Position numbers and translations under genes: made by a program. This document shows, one piece after another, positions 46,502 to 58,490 of a stretch of 64,000 nt of DNA. The notes under the pieces were generated by a model. It worked only from the letters and a program-made list of their open reading frames with translations. It ran no database searches and was not told the origin of the DNA. The stretch comes from Neurospora intermedia (taxonomy: Eukaryota > Ascomycota > Sordariomycetes > Sordariales > Sordariaceae), in contig BTPP01000004.1 in assembly GCA_037102815.1 (NCBI GenBank), positions 1,364,001 through 1,428,000 of the forward strand, in the 5' to 3' direction. How positions within the stretch are numbered: position 1 is the first letter of the stretch; the number at the start of each line of letters is the position of its first letter.

Positions 46502-48032
46502 CTAGTAGTCGTCCTCATCATCCGTGTGGCGGCGAGGACTATCCGCCCTCTCAGAAGCATCTCTCTCACGTCGCCTATCCTCCTCCTCCTCATCATGATG
46601 CTCCACTTGCCCCTGCTGCTCCGTTTGCTCCTCCTGGTACTCCTCGCTGACACCAGAGTATCCGATCGGGTTAAGCTCGAATTGCTTGATATCAGCCTTG
46701 AGGCCCTCATGCGGCTCATCGATTGTTACGTGCAACTCGTCAGGGAACCTCTCGCTGTCGTCGGCTATCTTTTGTGCAATGTTGCGAGTGCGCTGATTCC
46801 GGAGGGTGCTGCGCTGCATAATAGGATAGTAATACATGCCCCTCTGATCGGTGGTGCTGTCGCCCTCTCCCACGTCGTCGCGGAACGCCAAGATAACTTC
46901 GCCATTGTATTTCGTGTCGTGATCGTACTCGGTCTCGGCCGAGGTCTCGTAGGGGCGCAGGCGGGGGAACACAAAGTGCGGGCCCTTGCCGTCCTTGTGT
47001 GGGTATAGACCTTCAGAGTCGCGGTCCGGGTTGTCGACGTCGAATCTCGCGCGGAAAAGATTGCTTTCCTTGGCATCCGAAGGGAGAAATAGGTTGTAGT
47101 TCATCATGGAACTAGGGGCAGGATGGTTCTGTGGATCTTCATTGTGTAGCTCTTGCGCCAGCTGGAAGGCCTGTTCTTCGGCTTCACTCCGCTCAATGGG
47201 CTTCAAAATGCCCGCAAGCATGCGAGGATCATACTTGTCGCTCGAGTTAACGGGGTTGGTGGTGAACTTGACCGTCACGTAAGCACCAGAATCGGGGAAT
47301 GCCGTGGTATCGGGGAGTAGAGAGAAAGCATCGATGCATTTGACATTGCGCTTGGTCGGATGCCTGACCTTGGTCTTGTCAGCCAGATTGGCTGCGGCAA
47401 TATCGAAGCTCTTCTCAATACGGCGACGAATCCAGGCGGGGGTGCCCTTGTCGGGTTCGGGGGAGGCCTTGCGTTTCTGAGGTCGCTTAAGGGCGTTGTC
47501 CTTGTTGGAGCTGTTGGAAGAGCGGTTATTGAGGAAGACATTGTCCCTCTTGACTTGTACTGAGGCGATATATTCGGTGCGGCGGAGGAAAGATACCGAC
47601 TCGGTGCCGATCTTGGGCTTGCCGAGTGTGTTGAGTGGTCTGAGGAGAAGACGATCGTGTGGGTGAATAGGTGGCGGGGGGTTCTGTGCAGAGATGGCTG
47701 CCCATTGTGTTAGTATACTAATCCAAGTGATCAACGCCTAGGTAAAAAGAGGGGTACGCACCATCCTCGTTGCCGTCAAAGACACCTGGCATGCCGACCA
47801 GGTCTAGAGGCATACCGAGCTCGGCATCGACCTCGATGTTTAGGGGCTGCTCACGCGCAAGGCGCGAGGCAAAGCCAGGATTGGTGTATTGGCCGCTCGA
47901 CAGGCCCGTGCTGGGGATGTTGAGCAGCTTGGGCGGATTAGGAGGGGGTGGTAGAGCATTGGAATATCTGATTCTGGCGATGTAATCCTGGTGGATCATG
48001 CGCTCTTCGCGCCCTCGTGGGTGTTGCGACAT
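46502..48032 (-). CDS. paf1: RNA polymerase II-associated factor 1 (PAF1 complex)
   Basis: Scaffold subunit of the PAF complex, which travels with RNA polymerase II and supports histone modification. Exons 48032-47762 and 47697-46502 give 488 aa. Signature blocks: REERMIHQDYIARIRYSNALPPPPNPPKLL, DAELGMPLDLVGMPGVFDG, HPHDRLLLRPLNTLGKPKIG, VSFLRRTEYIAS, then ARFDVDNPDRDSEGLYPHKDG and GEVILAFRDDVGEGD, and a C-terminal acidic/Arg-rich tail (HHDEEEEDRRRERDASERA). The intron (GTGCGT...GGCAG, 64 nt) lies inside the conserved N-terminus; the spliced junction reads NEDAISAQNPPPP. The charged tail is normal for PAF1. Confidence 0.96.
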
Positions 48033-49510
48033 GGTGTTTGTCTGTGTTGTATGGCTATATGATGATGTCGTGTGGAAGTGGGTGGCTGTGAAAACCGAGT
48101 CGAGTTAAGATTGATGGTTGTGGGTTGAGTTTAAACAGGAGTCGGAGCTCCGAGAGCAAGGTGATGGAAGTGGTCGCAGCGAAAGTGAGTCGCGGTCGAG
48201 ATGCAGGTGAAGGCGCGGTTGCGTTGCGGTTGCGGTTGCGGGATGGTGTGTGCCAACGGACAGGGGCCGGGACACTGTCTAAAAAAATGGAGACAAGGCT
48301 GGTGGTTGGTCAACTGGTTGGTCAAGCTGGTCCTGGACAAAATAGTTGAGACCTTTGACATTTACCTTGGGTATACTCCCATGGTACTGCGCATCCAGGG
48401 CATCCAAGCGTCTTTATCACACCTCTGATCTTAAGTTCTAGGCAATACCTGGCTAGAAATATCCAAATGGGACTCTAGCCGATGTCTTTCGAATTGTTGT
48501 AACCCATGTCACAGTCTTGCAACGGCTTAAATCTTGACGAGTGTAGCGGACTCGTTTACCTAACATATTGGTTGGTCTCATCAATTTTGTCCTGGACGAG
48601 CCAAGTAGCTTGCGCCGGAGCTGGTGTTCAGAGCTAAGATAACTGCAAAACTGTTGAGGAAAAAAGAGATTGGGTCCCAGTTTGAAATAGAACTAAAAGT
48701 GATCAAGAGCTTCAGTAGGTGCCTTTGCTGGTAGAAAAAAGTGTCGAGGTTCAACCCAGCTGACGTTTGACGCTTCTTCCATTTTGTTGGAGGTTCCTGT
48801 CACTTGGCAGGATCGCCTGGCTGTGCCGGCCGCAAAGAAAAAGTGGACCCCACGCAGCCTTAAGGTTCCCTTCTCTGCAACTTTGTTGATTTCCATCCAT
48901 TGACCCCTGAATATCGGGCTATGCTATGGTTTTGTTACCATTGGCAGCATGGCATTGTGAGAGACTTTGCCGTAACTGTGAATTTTCAGATGCATATTCA
49001 ATTCCAACTGTCATTATGGTCAATCATTTTGCTCTCTAAGTGATATCCTGTATGGCCTGCTTCCAGACACCGCCATGATTTTTTTTGGGTCCGTCCGTTC
49101 TCTTCACTCATGGCGTGTGTGAAGCTACTAATCAAGTTTGAGATAGTTCAGAACCCCCTCTTGCATCCATCCATCCATCCATCCATCCATTCGTTCATCC
49201 ATCGCCTGTTATGGCAACTATCAGAAGACCAACAATCCCGTATCCCAGCCCTGACGTCAGATTAGAATAGTATATATGAAAAAGATATACAGGATAGTTG
49301 CTCATCGTCATAAATGCTCCATCAACATGGCGCATTCCCCCGTCATTAGTACATTGAGAAGTTCTGTCTTTCTTTCTACCGCGTTTGACCTAAATTTGGC
49401 CCGTGAAACACTTCCCTCTCTCCCCGGTCAACGCAAAGGTGCCAGAGACAGTCTAGCTGCCCTATCTGACACTCAGCAACATCAATCATCTTCGGCAACA
49501 GCACAACTGC
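48033..49510. other. spacer upstream of PAF1
   Basis: This 1.5 kb holds the PAF1 promoter and the RER1 3' UTR. It contains GC-rich hexamers near 48218-48245 (GGTTGCGTTGCG...), a CATC array at about 49164-49190, and a pair of imperfect inverted arms (48326-48353 and 48574-48601) discussed in the findings. No gene is seen. Confidence 0.5.
48326..48601. repeat. imperfect inverted-repeat pair, 276-bp span
   Basis: The left arm GCTGGTCCTGGACAAAATAG (continuing to 48353) and the right arm ending ATTTTGTCCTGGACGAGC (48574-48601) are reverse complements over 28 bases with four mismatches. The interior is non-coding and does not resemble the TACCG MITEs. It could be a decayed inverted-repeat element. 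Confidence 0.4.
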
Positions 49511-50219
49511 TCAGTTGCTGTTCTTGTTGTACCGCGCCTTGCCAATGGTAAAGGGGACGTAACGGTACTTGATCATGTGCTGGATTTGCTTGCGCACTGT
49601 TTCTTATCGTTAGCTGCTGTTCAAAGTTTTCAAACAAGAATGAATCTGACAGGGGCAATGCAACGTACTGGTGAGGATGAAAAGCATGAGCCAGTACATA
49701 ACCAGCACGGGCCAGAACACGGGGATGTTGAAGATCTCGAACCAGCTGCAGAGGAAGGAAATGGCAACAGCGCGGGTGGCCGAATGCCAGAACTTGAACT
49801 CGGGAAGGCGGCGGATGAAGGGCCTGAACTCCTCGTCCTGCTTGGTGGGGAGGGTACCGACAGAGCCGTCCTCCATTTCCGTGTCGAGCGCATCACTCGA
49901 GGGGTCGAACTTGGGCGTGAGGAAGGCGAGGAAGAGATTGAGAAGGTAGATGCCGAGGGCATAGGCGACAATGTACCAGCCTTGTGCCACGAACACCCGC
50001 ACGAAAAAGAGAAACAGGGCGACGCCGGTGCCAACCCATCGGTACGTAACATAGGGCGTCGACTGATCGAGGAGTGCTTGGTATTGCTGAAAGGGCCCAA
50101 CTGTGTTAGCCAGCATGACAGTCGCAAAGAGACAAGAGCAGTAAACGCACCCTCTGGAGCTTGTTGCTCTGTGCAGTGAAAGTGCCAAAAGGCGTCATCG
50201 GCTCCTCCGCGGTCTCCAT
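49511..50219 (-). CDS. rer1: Golgi retrieval receptor RER1
   Basis: Four-span membrane protein that returns escaped ER membrane proteins from the Golgi via COPI. Exons 50219-50151, 50086-49669 and 49596-49511 give 190 aa, the normal size. Start METAEEPMTPFGTFTAQSNKLQR joins to QYQALLDQSTPYVTYRWVG; an upstream in-frame ATG (50300) would add 27 residues that other RER1 proteins lack. Hydrophobic spans: VALFLFFVRVFVAQGWYIV, YALGIYLLNLFLAFL, ATRAVAISFLCSW and WPVLVMYWLMLFILT. The conserved RLPEFKFWHSATRA loop and the C-terminal KYRYVPFTIGKARYNK block are present. The last exon supplies MRKQIQHMIKYRYVPFTIGK, with the Met codon split A|TG by the intron 49668-49597. Confidence 0.96.
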
Positions 50220-51126
50220 TGCGACGGTGTTGGTAGGGGTCTGAATGTAGCTCGTTTTACTTCGTTGATCGATCGTGTCTCGCTGGTATAACGTGTCCAA
50301 AACCGTTTGATCGGGAGGTGGAGGTGGAAAGGTGTTTGTGGGTTGGTGATTGCAAAGGGAAGACGAGAGATGTTGGCAGAAGAAGGGAAAAATGATTGTC
50401 GGACACTGCGCATGTAGGGACGGTAGCTGTACACTATACTACACTAGCAGCAGCACGGGCACCGTACCTTGTAGGGTAAGACAGCACTCCAGTTTCGTTG
50501 CGCGTATCAAGCAGGGGCCGTTATCCAAAGGGAATGACGAAGACGGGGGGCCGCCGATTGGGGGAGGGACACCTAGACCTTTTCCGTGGCGGGCAAAAGC
50601 TGGCATCAGCCACGCAACACAAGCCTAGATCTGGCTCGTGAAAAGGGGTGGAATTTCTTGGATTGTGGCGTTGACGGTATTCCCTCTGTTCAAGTTAGCT
50701 CCCGTCAGACCCCCTTGAAGCCGAACAGCCCGAAAAGTGTGGCTGGTGATAAGGACGTCTCTGAAACCGTGGAAACGGCCCGCCCGCTCCCCCCCAAAAC
50801 AAGAAAAGCAAAGTACAGTTGCAAGGATCAACAGACAGGCATTCCCCAATTGACGTCGTTTAGACCGAGGATAACCAGTGAGGTCAAGCGTGTGGGGAAT
50901 TGGGGAGCTGGGGAATGGGGACCTGGATGGCCCATCAGAGCTCGGGAGCTACCTACCCCTCGGTTTGACGGGTCACTCACTTATATAAGCTGCGGTCATT
51001 GATGATTTATTTACATGCTCTGTGCTGCTGCTGCTGCTGCAAGTGTTTTGTTTCTGATTTCTTGCCATTGACCTTTTTGTTTCCGTGACCAACTCGTCTG
51101 ATAGAACCGAATCACCCCCCACAATC
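50220..51126. promoter_or_regulatory. divergent promoter RER1 / enoyl-CoA hydratase
   Basis: This 907-bp gap separates two divergent start codons. Nearest the hydratase gene is a short CTG run (about 51023-51039). No individual motif is claimed. Confidence 0.45.
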
Positions 51127-52242
51127 ATGCGTTCAGTTGCCTTCAACAACACCCTCCGGGGTCTATCCCGGGCCGGCTCCCGCTTCCAGCCTACTACCCT
51201 TCCCCGTATTGCGGCTGCCCGTGCCTATTCTACTCCTGCCGAGAACCAGTATGAGTTCATCCAGGTCTCCGAACCCCGTCCCGGTGTCGGTCAAGGTAAA
51301 CAAACACCCTTTGCTTCATCTAGATTCACCAATCGTCACGCAATGATGTCTGCCTCTCTCAACTGGGAGAATGTATTCGATGAACTCCAAAGAACTTCCT
51401 CCTTTCCCTTCCCTTTCCCCTCTCCTTCCCACCACCACCTTCCCACCACCACTTGCTATCGATGTACAAAACCCACATTACTAACAAACCCACCCCTCAC
51501 CGGGCGCCCAGTAACCCTCAACCGCCCCAAAGCCCTCAACGCCCTCTCCACCCCGCTCATCACCGAACTCAACGCCGCCCTCCTCTCCTTCCAGCAATCC
51601 CCCACCATCCGCGCCATCGTCCTCACCGGCTCCGAGCGCGCCTTCGCCGCCGGCGCCGACATTAAGGAGATGGCCCCCCTAACCTTCTCCAAGGCCTTCC
51701 TCGACTCCTTCATCGAGTCCTGGTCCAACCTGACCTTCACCGTCAAGAAGCCCATCATCGGCGCCGTCTCCGGCCACGCCTTGGGAGGCGGCTGCGAGCT
51801 GGCGCTGATGACGGACATCATCTACTGCACCAAGACAGCCAACTTTGGCCAACCCGAGATCAAGCTGGGCACGATCCCTGGCGCGGGCGGGTCCCAGCGG
51901 CTGACGAGGGCGGTGGGGAAGAGCAAGGCCATGGAGCTGATCCTCACGGGGAAGAGCTTCAGCGGTGAGGAGGCGGAGAGGTGGGGAGTGGCGGCGAGGG
52001 CGTTTGATAGCTATGAGGAGCTGATGGAGGGGGCGCTCAAGACGGCCGAGACGATTGCGGGATATAGCAAGGTGGCGGTGCAGGCGGCCAAGGAGGTGGT
52101 GAACAAGAGCCAGGAGGTTGGATTGAGGGATGGAGTGGAGTATGAGAGGCGCATGTTCCATGCGCTGTTTGGAAGCCAGGATCAGAAGATTGGAATGAAG
52201 GCTTTTGCGGAGAAGGGCAAGGCGAAGTGGGTTGATGAGTAA
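51127..52242 (+). CDS. mitochondrial enoyl-CoA hydratase
   Basis: Hydrates trans-2-enoyl-CoA in mitochondrial beta-oxidation and amino-acid breakdown (ECHS1 type). Exons 51127-51295 and 51512-52242 give 299 aa, close to ECHS1. The N-terminus is a presequence (MRSVAFNNTLRGLSRAGSRF...RIAAARAYST). Crotonase motifs: VTLNRPKALNALSTPL, LTGSERAFAAGADIKEM (oxyanion hole), VSGHALGGGCELALMTDIIYC (first catalytic Glu) and IKLGTIPGAGGSQRLTRAVGKSKAMELILTG (second catalytic Glu region). The 216-nt intron (GTAAAC donor, GCCCAG acceptor) is a multiple of three and free of in-frame stops, so the unspliced frame reads through. The inserted residues are low-complexity and interrupt the first core strand, so splicing is clearly needed for a normal enzyme. 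Confidence 0.95.
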   Translation: MRSVAFNNTLRGLSRAGSRFQPTTLPRIAAARAYSTPAENQYEFIQVSEPRPGVGQGKQTPFASSRFTNRHAMMSASLNWENVFDELQRTSSFPFPFPSPSHHHLPTTTCYRCTKPTLLTNPPLTGRPVTLNRPKALNALSTPLITELNAALLSFQQSPTIRAIVLTGSERAFAAGADIKEMAPLTFSKAFLDSFIESWSNLTFTVKKPIIGAVSGHALGGGCELALMTDIIYCTKTANFGQPEIKLGTIPGAGGSQRLTRAVGKSKAMELILTGKSFSGEEAERWGVAARAFDSYEELMEGALKTAETIAGYSKVAVQAAKEVVNKSQEVGLRDGVEYERRMFHALFGSQDQKIGMKAFAEKGKAKWVDE

Positions 52243-53583
52243 ATGTATGACTGACTGGTTGGACAGGACAGTTGTATGTTTAGGCTAGAAGAGAAATGAA
52301 GATTTGTGATTGCCCTCAATGATCTACTCATCAGAGCCAACATCACCATCTTCAAAGTAGCCTCAAAGACCAAGTCAAAGGACTACTTGTTACCCTCAAG
52401 CCCGCTATGCATGACATCTCCAGCCTCCTTTCCCTCCTTCCCTTCTATTCACAATATCAAAAAATGGGACAGCAACCGGCGGGTATGAATACAACGAATA
52501 AACAAATATGATTCCTAACTACGCAATTCCTACATAGAAAGTAGTTTGTAAGCATTAACACACGTCTCATCCAACTTTGGATGAGATCAACCAAAACAGA
52601 TAAGCCAACGCAAAAGCCAAAGCCAAAACACAAAAACAAAACCAAACAAAACTGCTTACCTCACGAAAACTGCCAACACAATAACCTACCACGCACTCTC
52701 CTAAACCGTACAAACCTACTTATTACTTACCCGACACAATTACCCATCAACACAAAATCATCACTCACCTACCAACCCACCTTGATAAGCAAGGACGTCT
52801 TCGAGAGACAGAGACAGCGAAGCGACAGCGCCAGAGACAGATACAGTTGTTCGAAACCGAGTCAGCAAGATCGACAAGTTGCAAGGACAAGATACTGGTC
52901 AAGGTAGTCTAACAAGGACTATTATTCTACCTTTCTCTCCCAAAAATTTGTACCATGTCTGTATGCCTATGTGACGGCGGATGGCGAGCTGTATGTAGCG
53001 TCTATCAGAGATCCTTCGAAGCATATTAAAATCTTAACATTGCTCGTCTTACTTTCTCTGTAACAGGTCCCGTTCGTCTTCTAATAAGTTGTGTATGTAT
53101 CATCTAAGAAGCCAGGCTAAGCCAAAACAAGCCGGTGAGGCGCGCAACGTATATATGCGAATCTTGAAGATGCAAATTCCGCCCTTCGAAACTTTTCTGT
53201 CTTATGAAGCTGCACATGTCCTGTAGCATGAAAAAGAAAAAAACGCCTCGCTTGTCGCCGGTGTGATGTAATGTGATGCGTAATGTGTGATGTGCAGCGT
53301 CATGTGTAGTGTACCAATGCCAATGAGTCGAATATGATATATGTATGTCGAGACACCAAAAACCAGGGGGATTATCGTATCATACCATATCGTACCATAT
53401 CATATCATGTGTACCCTTCCTTCCCTTTTCCCCTCTCTAACACCGAAAACAAAAAATCGTGGTATCATTGTTGAAGAAGACCGAAAAAAAAACCACCATA
53501 CGTAAGAAGAGAGGTATGTATGAATGAAGAAAGAAATAAAACCATAAACTCCTCTTCCTCGCCATAGGAACAAGAAACATCCA
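52243..53583. other. convergent 3' spacer
   Basis: This 1.3 kb is between the hydratase and TRK stop codons. It is AT-richer than the coding DNA, with CAAAA-type runs at about 52600-52660 and repeated CATATC/CGTACC units at about 53369-53411. There is no supported gene. Confidence 0.5.
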
Positions 53584-56564
53584 TCACTCGCTAAAATCAG
53601 TAGGAGTGGACGGGAAACTGGGCTCCGACTTGCGCTTCATCAACTTCAAATTATGATCCACTCCCACTCCCAGCCTTGGCGGGTCCGTCAGGGTATTCTG
53701 ATCGGACTCAGGCCGGCCGTCCGAATCAGATGGGAACGGGAAGCCCTCGTGGATCGTCTCCTCGCGGTGTTGCTCCGGATTCGTTGCTCTCCTACGCATG
53801 CTATGCCAGCCATTAGGGTTGATGCCGTCTCCACCACCGTTACCGACGCCGTTACCGCCGCCACCACCTCCAAGGCCGGTGACGCCCTGACTGCCAACGC
53901 TTCCGTGATGCGAGTCTCTATTCAAGGGCCGCGCCTTACCGACGGAACCAAAGTGAACAGGGTGCCAGGTTTGCGCATGAGGAACGTGGTGGGGACGGTG
54001 TCCATCCAGCGGCATGGCGGCTCTGGGCGGGCCTGGATGGAGCAGAGCACCAAAGATCTGGTTGCCAATGTCGTTGCTGCGTTGGCGCCAGTGACGCCTG
54101 CGGCTCGTCCTGCTGGTAGTGCTCCACGCATCTCGGCCAGTACTCATGGCAGACGTGTGTGAGCGTTGTCTTTCGACCCCGTCGTCCTCGGAAGAGCTGC
54201 TGTTCAGCTCCTTGGGAAGGACGATGGCACGGTCAAGCCCGTAGGGAAGACCACGATGCCGACCTCGGATCAGCGTCATGATAATGAACACCTTTCCTGT
54301 GGTGCTGAAGATGGCTGATAGAGAGGCGTTACCAGTGGAAAAACCAAGACTCATGCCGACTGTACCGTAGGCGCTGATGACCTCAAACATGAGCGCGAAC
54401 ATATCGGTCTCGCCATCCATGATCCGCGTGCCTTCCGAGATGGCGAGCATGAAGAAAAAGAGCGCAATGAACCACAAATCGAAAGAGAGCTGACGACGCA
54501 AATGCGAGCCGATGTACGACAAATCGCTGGACGGTGAAGCCGATTCCTCCTCACCTTCAGGATTGTTGTAAATGCCCAGAGACTTCTCCTCGTACACGTT
54601 TGTGCGACGGATCGACATGGCGATGGGGAGGACACTGATGTACATCATGATCATGTACGACACCTTGACGGCCGGGTGCAGAACCGCGAGGTTGATGCAG
54701 GAAAATCCAGCTGTCCTCGTTGAGGCTGCCTCGAAGAGCCCATTGAGGACCTTGATACCGCCAGGTAAGGCGTCGACAGGCCCAGATCCCAAGTCCAGGA
54801 CAACGAAGAAGACAACGTCAGCACAATTGAGCCCGATCAGGATGAAGAAGAGCCACCAAGTTGCCCCGGACGGGAAGAGGAGAATGAAGCAGCGGCGAGG
54901 ATGGTCAAGCAGAAATCGCACTTCCTCGTAGAGGCCCGAGTCGCGCGGTACAACGATGGACATGACCCAAATGATAAATCGCAACATGACGGGGAAGCCA
55001 GTGTTGCCAATGATGATGAGAAAGATCATCAACAGCAAGGGCCAGACAGCAGTATTGAACGAGTTCATGCTGTCGGGGGTCAAGGTAAGGCCCAGATCCA
55101 TGAAAGCAGAGTTCGCCGTGAAGAAGGCCCACCAGACTCTGCTTTGGCCAGCCTGGTCGACAACCTGACCCCAGCGGTCCTCATGGAGGATCCACGGCAG
55201 CAAACCGACAAGTCCCAACAGAAAGAAACCGAAGAAGTAGCAGAGAATGATCTTCTGCAGCAACTTTAAGACACGGTACTCGATACCTCCCAGCTCCTCG
55301 CGCTGCTCTTCCGTCAGGTCGTGGAATTGAGAGTTGCGTCCCAGTGTCGGTTCCCAGCTGAGGTAGGGCGTCGGCTCCATCTTGTCTTTGGTAAAGGCCG
55401 ACCTCATGGCTGAGAGCGATGGGCGCCTAGACATTCTCGAATTTGACCGCTGCAGTTTGGGGTCTGCCTCCTCGTCAGCACGGTTCCTGGTAGGGGCCCG
55501 TGAGTTCTTCCTGAACTTGAGATGGTTGAGTTGCGGCACGAAAGAGTGGGTGAACAGCTTGGCATCGTCGACAAAATCTTCCGTCAGCGTTTCGTATAAC
55601 TTGTTTCTGTCGGGCTCCTCGATGGTGATGGCTTGTGCGCGGCCATTGAGCGTCACCATGGGCGTAGGTTGAGCTGGCTCGCGGTCATCCTCCTCGGCAG
55701 AATCATCGACCCGTCTAGGCTTAGCGCCTCGTTCCATATCTCTCGGACCGGGAATTCGAAGCACCTCGTCGTCTCGGTTGCGCTGTCGCTCAAGAATGGC
55801 GATATGCTCCTCGTCCGACCGGGGAAGCTTTATCGCATCCAAACCAAGTCCATCGCTCTTCTTCACGGTGCCGGCGAACCTGATTTCGGGCTGTCGACGG
55901 GTATCTTCGGGCTGATCAGGGTCTCGCTGATCGGGGGGCGCGCGGCTGTCGTACGTAGGCTTCTGGAACGAGCCCAGCAAGATGCCGTCGTTGGTCATGC
56001 GTGGACTACCAGAACCGTGCATGACGGTGATCTCTCGGCCAGCAACACCTCTTTCCGCCTGTGATAGAAAGTCGGTCCGCATCTGCGATTTTGATTTTGA
56101 AATCGTGCCTCTCCGCTGCTTGGCGTCCTGGACAATGGTCTGCAACTTCTTTTCGAACCAATACCTTCGTAGGGAAACCGTATAATAGCCGATTGATATT
56201 GGGTTAGTGAGCATGGCAAGCAAAAAGATGACGGCCTGGGAAAAGGTGTTGATCAGGTTAACATCAATGGTGTTGAGGCCGCCCTGGGTACACGCCCCAG
56301 CAGCGAAGAAGAGGGCGTCGACATAGGCGACTTGGCCTCTGTGGGAGGCATAGATGAGAATTGACCCGACTATTGTGAGGCCAATGATGAGGGTATCTAT
56401 ACACAGTTAGCATGGAACCGAGATTCATGGGGAAGGGATAGGAACTTACAGTGTACTGTTTGATACTGGAAATGGCCTTCGGTCATCAGTTTCCTGGGCC
56501 GAAAACCAATATGGTGACATATCCACGCCCATTTCTCCTGGGCTGTACTGCGAAGTCGTTCCAT
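53584..56564 (-). CDS. trk1: TRK-type potassium transporter
   Basis: Plasma-membrane K+ uptake protein of the fungal TRK family. Exons 56564-56450 and 56396-53584 give 975 aa. Start MERLRSTAQEKWAWICHHIGFRP; the junction TVH-YTLIIGLTIVGSILIYASHRGQ joins exon 1 to TM1. There are four pore repeats: AYVDALFFAAGACTQGGLNTIDVN, FFTANSAFMDLGLTLTPDSMNSF, EAASTRTAGFSCINLAVLHPAVK and AYGTVGMSLGFSTGNASLSAIF, each with the filter Gly. A long charged cytosolic loop (about residues 100-380) separates the first and second pairs of helices, as in yeast Trk1. MTLIRGRHRGLPYGLDRAI follows the last pore. The C-terminal tail is Gly/His/Ser-rich. The 53-nt intron (GTAAGT...TATAG) has a GCTAAC branch motif. Upstream lies a very long non-coding region. 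Confidence 0.96.
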
Positions 56565-58151
56565 GGTGGGCGACAATCGCGGGAGGTGATATTTTGGTAA
56601 AAATGTGCCCCTGAGTGGTGAAGGATGTCGTCAGGCAATAGGGGATAGGGGACTTGGGGGTTGGAAAAACAAGGACGGAGACGGCACCAGAATCGCCTGA
56701 AATCGACGCAAAGGCCGAAACGGCAAACGGTGATGTGCCTCTATGAAGCTACTAATATCCTGTCGTGCCAGTATGTAGTAGAAGAAGTAAGAGAATTAAA
56801 AGATTAAAAAAAAAGGAAGGTCGATCGATGTCTCGGCGTGTCAGGGTCTGCTCAAGGGTGTGGCAGGGTGGCGTGGTGACAGACGGTTGGGAGATCAACG
56901 AAAAGGATTACTGGATTAAGACAACGGCATCAGAGCATATGTCATGGAGGGGCAGATCTGGGGTATTTGAGGGAGAAGACGGGAGCAATTGAAATAGTGT
57001 AAAGAATGATATAGGTATGTAGGAGTAGGGTAGAGGTAGGTAGCAACAAGGGTCCAGTGATAAGGTCTGGGGCGGGTCGGGAGACAGAAGGAGGAGGGAA
57101 TTGAATTGGTATGAAGTAATGGTATTCAGTCGTCCTATAGAGTGAATACGAGAGGCTCCAGTTCAGTCGTCGCTTTTTGGTGGCTTCGACTGAAGAAATG
57201 AAGACTAAAAGTTTCCGTTGCCGTTTCCAGTCCAGGGGGGGGGTTTGGCCGAGAAGGAAGGTGCGTGCGGGTGGCAGGAATGGAGACTTCAAGTTGTGGA
57301 CAGGACTGGACCAGCAACCGAGGGCTTTTTTTTTTTTTTCCTTCGTTGTCTTATTTCCGGACCTGGCGCTGATTTTAAAGCCCTCAAAGGAGTTTGTTTT
57401 GTGTCTCGGATGGCCTCAGAACTGGTCGAGGCGCAATCCGAATGTTGACTTGACGATCGTCAAAAAAGTTCGATGAGGACGAGCACACCACAGCAGAAAG
57501 CAAAGTGGTAGGCAACCGTTACTTACAATGCCAAGCAAAAAGCCAAGAACAAGACCCAGATGCTACACTAGATTCCAGAGAAGGCCAACAACAATTCGGA
57601 GCGAAGAGAGTGTCAAAGAAGGTTGCCGCCAAGCCCACAGGGGCGGGTGACGGTAGAAGAAGGGAAGCACTCCGTAAACCGGTCTTTGCAGGGTTGGTGG
57701 TGTTGAGAATCGGGTGGTCCCAGCCAAGAATCAGGGTTATTGCTGGTCGACTGATGGAAAAAGCCGATGGAGAAAAAAGTTCGAATTCTAGCCTGTCGGA
57801 GGGGGCTGGCGAGTTGCATCAACCGGGTCCACAACGGCTCAAGGGTGCGCTAGCGCATGCATATATAACACTCTATAGTCCCGCTTGTTGAACCATGAAG
57901 TCGAGCACTGTTCCAGTTTCAGGAAGCACGTGGGGTATGTAACGAGTCGTGAGTTGATACAGTAGATCTGATTGTCAAAGAAGGGGACGAGAAAGAGAAA
58001 AACAAGTCAGAAAAAGGGTACTCGTGGGATGTAAAGGATCTCGGGCTACCGCGGGGGTCAACAAAGAACACATCCGAGGCTTTATGACGGGGAACGACGC
58101 CGGCGGGGTGCCAAATTGAAACAAGAGCACAGACTGTCACTAGTGTAGAGG

Positions 58152-58490
58152 TACCGCAAAGATTCGGGCCATTGACTTTCAACTATCCTGGAAATCAGGC
58201 ATAGTCTTTTAGTGTAGTGTAAGCATACTGCAACATTCATGCCTACCAGAAATTGTATCCAAGACAGTGATTTTCACTTTCCCCACCCTGCCGCGCTCTT
58301 GAAGATAAGTGGGAAAGGGCAGGACATCAGAAAGATGGAATTTACTACACTATGCTCCGGAGTGGCAATACATATCCCCCTCTATTTTTGGCGAGTCAAC
58401 AAATGTTTAACATCGTGCATATGTATGTCTGATTATGTCTGATTTCCAGTCAAGTTCAGTTGAAAGTCAATGGCCTGAGTCTTTGCGGTA
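58152..58490. mobile_element. MITE-like element 3 (339 bp)
   Basis: Terminal inverted repeats begin TACCGCAAAGATTCGGGCC and end GGCCTGAGTCTTTGCGGTA; inside them both arms carry TTGACTTTCAACT / AGTTGAAAGTCAA and a CTGGAAATCAG / CTGATTTCCAG pair. The whole element aligns to element 2 in opposite orientation. Just outside both ends GTGTA-containing sequence is again inverted (CACTAGTGTA and TACACTG), so the true end may lie about 10 bases further out. There is no coding capacity. Confidence 0.82.

Noticed and set aside
57505-57891. 128-codon ORF in the trk1 upstream region
   Set aside because: Composition is unlike the neighbouring proteins, there is no domain, and no convincing splice partners.
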